Part shown: piece after piece, positions 6,082-9,030 of the stretch
Position numbering within the stretch: the first letter of the stretch is position 1
Layout of the letters: each line of letters starts with the position of its first letter
Made by a program: the position numbers and the translations under genes
The notes under the pieces: model-generated
The model's input: only the letters and a program-made list of their open reading frames with translations
Told to the model about the DNA's origin: nothing
Databases searched by the model: none
Assembly: GCA_022571575.1 (NCBI GenBank)
Contig: JACZXN010000040.1
Span: forward strand, 1-9,030
Length of the DNA: 9,030 bases
Reading direction: 5' to 3'
Source of the DNA: Chloroflexota bacterium
GTDB lineage: Bacteria > Chloroflexota > Dehalococcoidia > UBA3495

Positions 6082-6143
6082 TTTGGCTCTGGTCCTCGCT
6101 TTGAATAGGAGGCATCTACGCCTGATTCCCGGCCTAAATCCAC

Positions 6144-6178
6144 TTCGGTCCGGATCTCTCTGGACCGAATCTCCAGAG
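6144..6178 (+). promoter_or_regulatory. Two mutually exclusive perfect hairpins in the cca leader
   Basis: Hairpin A pairs TTCGGTCC (6144-6151) with GGACCGAA (6162-6169), 8 bp with a 10-nt loop. Hairpin B pairs CTCTGGA (6158-6164) with TCCAGAG (6172-6178), 7 bp with a 7-nt loop. They share 6162-6164, so only one can form at a time. The cca Shine-Dalgarno candidate GGAGG is at 6187-6191. Neither hairpin is followed by a T tract, so a translational or RNA-stability switch is likelier than intrinsic termination. No known riboswitch class was recognised. Confidence 0.4.
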
Positions 6179-6195
6179 GCGTCGGCGGAGGCCGC

Positions 6196-7425
6196 TTGGC
6201 GGTGTTCCGGTCCCTGCGCCGCCGGGCCACCGGCGATGGGCTTCCGGTCTACCTGGTGGGAGGTCCGGTGCGGGACGCCGTCCTGGGCGCTCCGGTGAAG
6301 GACCTGGACTTCGTCTTGCTGGGCGACGCCCTACCTTTGGCTGAGGAGCTGGCCCGCGAACTCGGCGGCGGGGTGACCACGCACCCCAGATTCGGCACCG
6401 CCACGGTGGAGATAGATGGCGACCGGGTGGACGTGGTCACTGCCAGGAGCGAGACCTACCCCTTCCCGGGTTCCCTCCCTGAGGTTACGGCCAGCAGCCT
6501 CGAGGACGATCTGGCCCGGCGGGATTTCTCGATCAACGCCTTGGCGCTGCCCCTCTCCGAAGACTCCCCTGAGGTGATCGACCCCCACGGCGGCATCCAG
6601 GACCTGGAAAGCAGGTGGGTCCGCACCCTGCATCCCGGCAGTTTCACCGACGACCCGACCCGGATGCTGCGGGCCGTGCGCTACCAGCAAAGGCTGGGTT
6701 TTAGTCTCGCTGAGACCACCTTGGCCGAACTGAAGGCATCGTTGGCCGGAGGTCACGTAGCGGCGGTTACCGGAGACCGTTGGCGCCAGGAACTTCAAAA
6801 GATATTTGAAGAAGACCGGGCGGCGGAGATGCTGGTCCGGGCCATTGAGCTGGGAGTGCTGGCGGCGGTCCATCCCGCGTTGTCGGACCGCCAAGCCCTG
6901 GACCTTCTCGCCGCCCAGCATAGCCCGGAGCCAGCGAGCCCCGGTCCAGCGAGCCCCGGTCCGCCGAGCCCCGGACCAATGGACTATCTGGCGGCGCTGA
7001 CGGCCTCCCTGGCCGCCGCCGATGGAGATGCGGTGAGCCGCCGGCTGAACCTGCCCGCCGCCTGGGCACGGGTGGTACGTGATACCATTGCTCTCAGAGA
7101 AATGGCGCCGGCCCTTTCCGGTCCGTCAGTCAGCCCCTCGGCGGTTTGCCGGGCGCTGAACGGACTGGACCCTGCCGCCATCGCGGCGTCGGCCCGGCTC
7201 TTCAAAGACCCTCAGGTTGCCGGGCGGCTTCGCCAGTACCTGGAGGAGTGGCGCATGGTCGAGACGGCTTTGACCGGCGGCGACCTGCTGGCGATGGGCG
7301 TGCCCCCCGGTCCCAAGATCGGCCAGGTTCTCCGGGAGTTGAACTCGGCGAAACTGGACGGCTTGGCCGGCAGCGAAGAGGAAGAGCGGGCCCTGGTGAA
7401 TCAGATTATCTCGAGAGGGAGTTGA
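6196..7425 (+). CDS. cca: CCA tRNA nucleotidyltransferase / poly(A) polymerase family protein
   Basis: This 409-residue class II nucleotidyltransferase adds or repairs the 3'-CCA end of tRNAs; a poly(A) polymerase or partial (CC- or A-adding) enzyme cannot be excluded. The head domain has YLVGGPVRD (19-27), the metal-binding DxD in KDLDFVLLGD (35-44), RRDFSINALAL (108-118) and the ribose/template motif DDPTRMLRAVRYQQRLGF (152-169). A helical tRNA-binding region follows, without an HD phosphohydrolase domain. Residues 246-261 form a Pro-rich linker of PASPG repeats. TTG 6196 has GGAGG 4 nt upstream, and GTG 6202 has the same GGAGG 10 nt upstream; both are plausible starts. The frame stays open back to 6109 without ATG or GTG. 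Transcription is away from the DsbA-like gene. The next gene begins 10 nt after the stop, which suggests an operon. Confidence 0.93.
   Translation: MAVFRSLRRRATGDGLPVYLVGGPVRDAVLGAPVKDLDFVLLGDALPLAEELARELGGGVTTHPRFGTATVEIDGDRVDVVTARSETYPFPGSLPEVTASSLEDDLARRDFSINALALPLSEDSPEVIDPHGGIQDLESRWVRTLHPGSFTDDPTRMLRAVRYQQRLGFSLAETTLAELKASLAGGHVAAVTGDRWRQELQKIFEEDRAAEMLVRAIELGVLAAVHPALSDRQALDLLAAQHSPEPASPGPASPGPPSPGPMDYLAALTASLAAADGDAVSRRLNLPAAWARVVRDTIALREMAPALSGPSVSPSAVCRALNGLDPAAIAASARLFKDPQVAGRLRQYLEEWRMVETALTGGDLLAMGVPPGPKIGQVLRELNSAKLDGLAGSEEEERALVNQIISRGS
6931..6975 (+). repeat. Three tandem 15-bp units inside cca
   Basis: CCAGCGAGCCCCGGT occurs twice in succession (6931-6945, 6946-6960), followed by a third copy with two changes (6961-6975). 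The units keep the reading frame and encode a PASPG-type linker between the catalytic half and the C-terminal helical half of the enzyme. Copy number probably varies between strains. Confidence 0.85.
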
Positions 7426-7435
7426 TCTCCGGACA

Positions 7436-7681
7436 ATGGCAGAACAGATGGGCACTCCCGAGAACCTGGAAACCCCCGAGAACGAATTGGAATCCTGCGT
7501 CATCTGCGACGAGGCATTGGACGGTATCCAAGAGACCTCCTGTCAGATGTGCGGCGGAAAGTTCCACCAGCCGTGGAGCCAGGACAGCAACGTACCCCAA
7601 TGCGGCCGCATCGGCAGCCACGAGGACGCCATGGCCATCGTCTTTCTCTGCGATGACTGCTACTATGGCCGCCGCCCATAA
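7436..7681 (+). CDS. Small RING/PHD-like Cys/His-rich protein of unknown function
   Basis: This 81-residue protein has an acidic N-terminal tail (1-20) and then a ligand-rich region: C21-x2-C24, C36-x2-C39, H44, C56, H62, C72-x2-C75. The pattern of CxxC, CxxC, His, Cys, CxxC provides the eight ligands for two zinc ions and resembles cross-brace RING/PHD or treble-clef folds, which are uncommon as stand-alone bacterial proteins. I do not recognise a named family. ATG 7436 is 10 nt after the cca stop; AGGGAG (7416-7421) is a distant and weak ribosome binding site, so it may depend on read-through from cca. A nucleic-acid or protein-binding adaptor role is possible but not shown. The spacing of paired cysteines argues that the frame is real. 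Confidence 0.7.
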   Translation: MAEQMGTPENLETPENELESCVICDEALDGIQETSCQMCGGKFHQPWSQDSNVPQCGRIGSHEDAMAIVFLCDDCYYGRRP

Positions 7682-7682
7682 C

Positions 7683-7717
7683 GGGGAACACCGCCCCTGA
7701 CCGCTCCCCGGTTCCCC
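7683..7717 (+). terminator. Possible weak terminator after the small Cys-rich gene
   Basis: GGGGAAC (7683-7689) and GTTCCCC (7711-7717) form a 7-bp GC-rich stem with a 21-nt loop just after the stop at 7679-7681. It is followed by AATTT rather than a long T run. The large loop and short T stretch make this weak. It may mark the boundary between the cca unit and the quinone reductase gene. Confidence 0.3.
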
Positions 7718-7784
7718 AATTTCAAGATTCTGAAAGCTGACGGCTGACCCCCGTTGAAAGCTCGTCCCCAAGGAGAACTCGGCC

Positions 7785-8825
7785 ATGCAAGCAGTGTATA
7801 TCGAAGCCCACGGCGGCCCCGAGGTCCTGACCTACGGCGAGCGCCCGGAACCCCAGGTGGGGGCGGGCGAGGTCAAGATCAGGGTGAAGGCCACCGCGCT
7901 CAACCGCCTGGACCTCTACACCAGAGACGGCGGCCGCGGACTGGAGCGGGAATTTCCGCCGCCCCTGATCCTGGGCGGAGACTGCGCCGGCGAGATCGCG
8001 GAGGTCGGCGACGGTGTGGCCGGGTTCAAGCCCGGCGACCGGGTTGTGGTCAACCCCCGCCTGAGTTGCATGCAGTGCGCGCCGTGCCTGGCGGGACAGG
8101 ACGACCTCTGCCGCCGCTCCCAGTTCTTGGGCAGCGCCATCGACGGCAGCTACGCGGAGTTCATCTCGCTCCCGGCGGCCAACGCCCACCTGCTGGCCGA
8201 CAGCGTGTCCTTCGAGCAGGCGGCGGCGGCCCCCACCACCTACCTCCCAGTCTGGAACATGCTGGTGCGGCGGCTGCAACTGAAATCGTGGCAGACGGTC
8301 TTGGTGCTCTCGGCCTCCGCCGGCGTCGGCACCGCCGCCATCCAGGTGGCCAAGGACGTCATCGGCGCCAAGGTCATCGCCACCACCAGCACCGCCGAGA
8401 AAGCGGCCAAGGCGACAGCCCTAGGCGCGGACGTGGTGATCAACTACAAAGAAGAAGACATCCGGGAGCGGGTGCGGGAGATCACCGGCGGTGCGGGCGT
8501 CGACTGCGTGGTCGACCACGTCGGGGCTGATTTCTTCGCTCAGGCATTCGCCTCGCTGCGGACCGGCGGCCGCTACGGAATCTGCGGCGCAACCACCGGC
8601 CTGCGCACCGAGCTGCACCTGGGCCAGTTATTCAGCCAGCAGAAAGAGATCTACGGTGTCTACATGGGCACCAAAGAGGACATGCGGGAAATCGTGGAGT
8701 TGATGAACCGGGGCACCGTCAAACCCGTGGTTGACCGGACCTTCCCCTTAGCCGAAGCCGCCGCCGCCCACAGATACATGGACGAGACCAGCTTCTTCGG
8801 AAAGTTGATACTGACGCAGGAGTAG
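7785..8825 (+). CDS. Zinc-binding-dehydrogenase-family NADPH:quinone reductase
   Basis: This 346-residue member of the medium-chain dehydrogenase/reductase superfamily starts at ATG 7785, with AAGGAG (7770-7775) 9 nt upstream. The GroES-like domain (about 25-135) includes ALNRLDLYTRDG (38-49), GGDCAGEIAEVG (64-75) and a structural-zinc lobe with C95, C98, C101 and C109. The nucleotide-binding domain contains SASAGVGTAAIQVAK (176-190), an AxxGxxG motif for NAD(P)H. The catalytic-zinc ligands of alcohol dehydrogenases are not conserved: Asn40 stands at the usual Cys and D66-C67 at the usual His-Glu. That favours quinone or enoyl reduction over alcohol oxidation. The structural-zinc cysteines without a catalytic zinc are a known mixed type. 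The substrate cannot be named. It has its own ribosome binding site and about 100 bp of upstream spacer, so it may be transcribed separately from cca. Confidence 0.88.
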   Translation: MQAVYIEAHGGPEVLTYGERPEPQVGAGEVKIRVKATALNRLDLYTRDGGRGLEREFPPPLILGGDCAGEIAEVGDGVAGFKPGDRVVVNPRLSCMQCAPCLAGQDDLCRRSQFLGSAIDGSYAEFISLPAANAHLLADSVSFEQAAAAPTTYLPVWNMLVRRLQLKSWQTVLVLSASAGVGTAAIQVAKDVIGAKVIATTSTAEKAAKATALGADVVINYKEEDIRERVREITGGAGVDCVVDHVGADFFAQAFASLRTGGRYGICGATTGLRTELHLGQLFSQQKEIYGVYMGTKEDMREIVELMNRGTVKPVVDRTFPLAEAAAAHRYMDETSFFGKLILTQE

Positions 8826-8866
8826 CGGTAGTTCCCTAAAAAGCCCAACGCCAAAACGTGTAAAGA

Positions 8867-8905
8867 TTCCCTCTCCTGTCGCGCGTGAGAGGGTTAGGTT
8901 GAGGG
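8867..8905 (+). repeat. Palindromic intergenic repeat (CCCTCTC...GAGAGGG type)
   Basis: CCCTCTC (8869-8875) pairs with GAGAGGG (8887-8893) over an 11-nt loop and is followed by TTAGGTTGAGGG. This arrangement resembles a dispersed intergenic repeat seen in many bacterial genomes (CCCTCTCC...GGAGAGGGTTAGG-GAGGG). It lacks a T tract, so it is not a standard terminator, but it could still protect mRNA 3' ends of the quinone reductase transcript. Confidence 0.55.
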
Positions 8906-8937
8906 CCGGCGTTTCTGGGAGACTCGCTTCGTTGTGG

Positions 8938-9030
8938 AGCGGTGGTTCGACGGGCTCACCACGAACGGACGATAGGCTCACCACGAACGGACGCTGAACT
9001 CACCACGAACGGACGATGAACTCACCACGA
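8938..9030 (+). repeat. 22-bp-period tandem repeat array running off the window
   Basis: A 17-base core, CTCACCACGAACGGACG, begins at 8955, 8977 and 8999, with a fourth copy cut by the window end at 9021, a strict 22-bp period. The cores are separated by five variable bases (ATAGG, CTGAA, ATGAA). Upstream, GGTGGTTCGACGGG completes a well-known dispersed intergenic motif (on the other strand CGTTCGTGGTGAGCCCGTCG). Five-base gaps are far too short for CRISPR spacers. Confidence 0.85.

Noticed and set aside
8869..8893. Intrinsic terminator after the quinone reductase
   Set aside because: The stem is followed by TTAGGTTGAGGG, not a T tract, and matches a dispersed repeat pattern better.
8955..9030. 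CRISPR array
   Set aside because: Repeat unit is 22 bp in total with only five variable bases between cores; real spacers are about 25-45 bp.

Overview
The window looks like a high-GC bacterial genome or metagenome contig, most plausibly Chloroflexota of the SAR202/Dehalococcoidia type. The reasons are the DUF2298 (YYY) membrane-protein domain, the pairing of an Mrp-type ATPase with a small PCP-reductase-domain protein, and intergenic repeats of the CTCACCACGAACGG kind at the right edge. The lineage is inferred from gene content and was not tested by any search.

Layout. Positions 1-138 hold the last 45 codons of a gene that resembles the CocE/NonD hydrolase C-terminus. Positions 160-1164 are a decayed mobile-element zone: an IS6-type left end, a frameshifted and truncated transposase, an unassigned open segment, a second direct copy of the 18-bp end, and about 420 bp with no supportable gene. 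From 5898 down to 1165 runs a minus-strand cluster, read in the order DsbA-like protein, RNase III (rnc), FtsY, a DUF2298-Mrp hybrid protein, and a zinc-ribbon/PCP-reductase-domain protein. From 6196 to 8825 a plus-strand cluster holds tRNA nucleotidyltransferase (cca), an 81-residue RING/PHD-like Cys/His protein, and a zinc-binding-dehydrogenase-family quinone reductase. The two clusters diverge from a regulatory region at 5899-6195. Positions 8826-9030 are intergenic repeats.

The most interesting feature is the DsbA-like gene. A strong Shine-Dalgarno sequence and ATG lie 48 bp upstream of the uninterrupted reading frame, and they are joined to it in frame through a single TGA (5859-5857). 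That TGA sits exactly at the redox-active position of the thioredoxin-fold motif (DFR-[TGA]-PFVY). The RNA just downstream can form a two-part stem-loop with a G-starting tetraloop 21 nt after the TGA, as bacterial SECIS elements do. The rest of the protein has no cysteine. The simplest exciting reading is a selenoprotein with Sec14; a base error or a nonsense mutation is the alternative. A near-consensus sigma-70 promoter (TTGACA-17-TACAAT) and a perfect 8-bp inverted repeat precede the gene.

The second oddity is the 588-residue hybrid. Its first half is the start of a DUF2298 polytopic membrane protein and its second half is an Mrp/NBP35 ATPase without its P-loop, joined in frame near 2173-2218. 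Neither partner is complete, so this is either a real deletion fusion or an assembly chimera. In the second case everything left of about 2190 could come from another genome. How the genes work together: rnc and ftsY are RNA-processing and membrane-targeting housekeeping genes, the Mrp/PCP_red pair suggests Fe-S or cofactor handling, cca matures tRNA 3' ends, and the quinone reductase and DsbA-like protein are redox functions.
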